DNA from: Streptomyces eurythermus
GTDB lineage: Bacteria; Actinomycetota; Actinomycetes; Streptomycetales; Streptomycetaceae
Direction: 5' to 3'
DNA: 64,000 bases
Assembly: GCF_014649115.1 (NCBI RefSeq)
Contig: NZ_BMSK01000005.1
Span: 1 to 64,000, forward strand
Shown here piece after piece: positions 63,984-64,000 of this stretch. The position numbers and the translations under genes were made by a program. Under the pieces are notes generated by a model that had not been told where the DNA came from, did no database searches, and saw only the letters and a list, made by a program, of their open reading frames with translations. Numbering within the stretch: position 1 is the stretch's first letter; each line of letters begins with the position of its first letter.

Positions 63984-64000
63984 CGCTCCTCCTCACCGCC

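Overview
The window is high-GC DNA (about 73 percent G+C by eye) with GTG and TTG starts, GTGA and ATGA stop/start overlaps, AGGAGG-type ribosome sites and many families typical of Streptomyces: SARP regulators, RsbR/T stress proteins, an extracellular contractile injection system, and GH10 and GH62 enzymes. It reads as an accessory-rich part of a Streptomyces chromosome.

Layout. 1-850: debris of an integrated element (3' end of a tRNA-Gly, terminator, C-terminal scrap of a tyrosine integrase). 0.8-11.3 kb: plant-polymer enzymes, namely a lectin-domain secreted protein and a GH10-CBM13-GH62 fusion. A GH74 gene is broken into two pieces that lie on either side of a 4.8-kb segment bearing an alkylsulfatase and a VapBC pair; a 50-bp direct repeat marks both breakpoints. 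11.4-18.9 kb: a general-stress neighbourhood with a SigB/F-type sigma factor, an RsbR / RsbS-like / RsbT-like cassette, a GAF-PP2C phosphatase, two MarR regulators and a DUF308 membrane protein. GGGTAC-type promoters recur here. 19.2-23.4 kb: a cold-shock protein, a DEAD-box helicase and two small companions, then a GvpU-like gene and a MerR-like regulator with a structured leader.

23.4-26 kb: a LysR gene divergent from a quinone oxidoreductase and a SnoaL-like gene. 26-38.3 kb: a probable aromatic specialised-metabolite cluster with a second-type metK and a PfkB adenosine-kinase-like gene, class II DAHP synthase, O-methyltransferase, ABM enzyme, an unrecognised protein, an aryl-AMP ligase, an MFS pump, an extradiol-type VOC enzyme and an FAD hydroxylase, with LysR regulators. 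No carrier protein, NRPS or PKS is seen in the window. 38.4-39.15 kb is an array of about 150-bp repeats.

40.4-46.7 kb holds the most unusual locus: a 1715-residue protein joining a caspase-like peptidase to a GHKL (Hsp90-type) ATPase and a long repetitive helical tail. It is followed, through 4-nt overlaps, by a zinc-ribbon protein and a three-helix membrane protein. It looks like a regulated-cell-death or conflict system. 46.8-48.4 kb: a GNAT enzyme and an AurF-like diiron oxygenase. 48.4-55 kb: a SARP-NB-ARC-TPR regulator divergent from an NB-ARC-TPR protein, and a small protein sharing a linker motif with the latter. 55-64 kb: minus-strand genes ending a contractile injection system (spike, PAAR, gp25, baseplate J, tail protein I, a zinc-ribbon/membrane/glycan-binding-like protein), then a glycosyltransferase-like pair. 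The injection system continues past the right edge.
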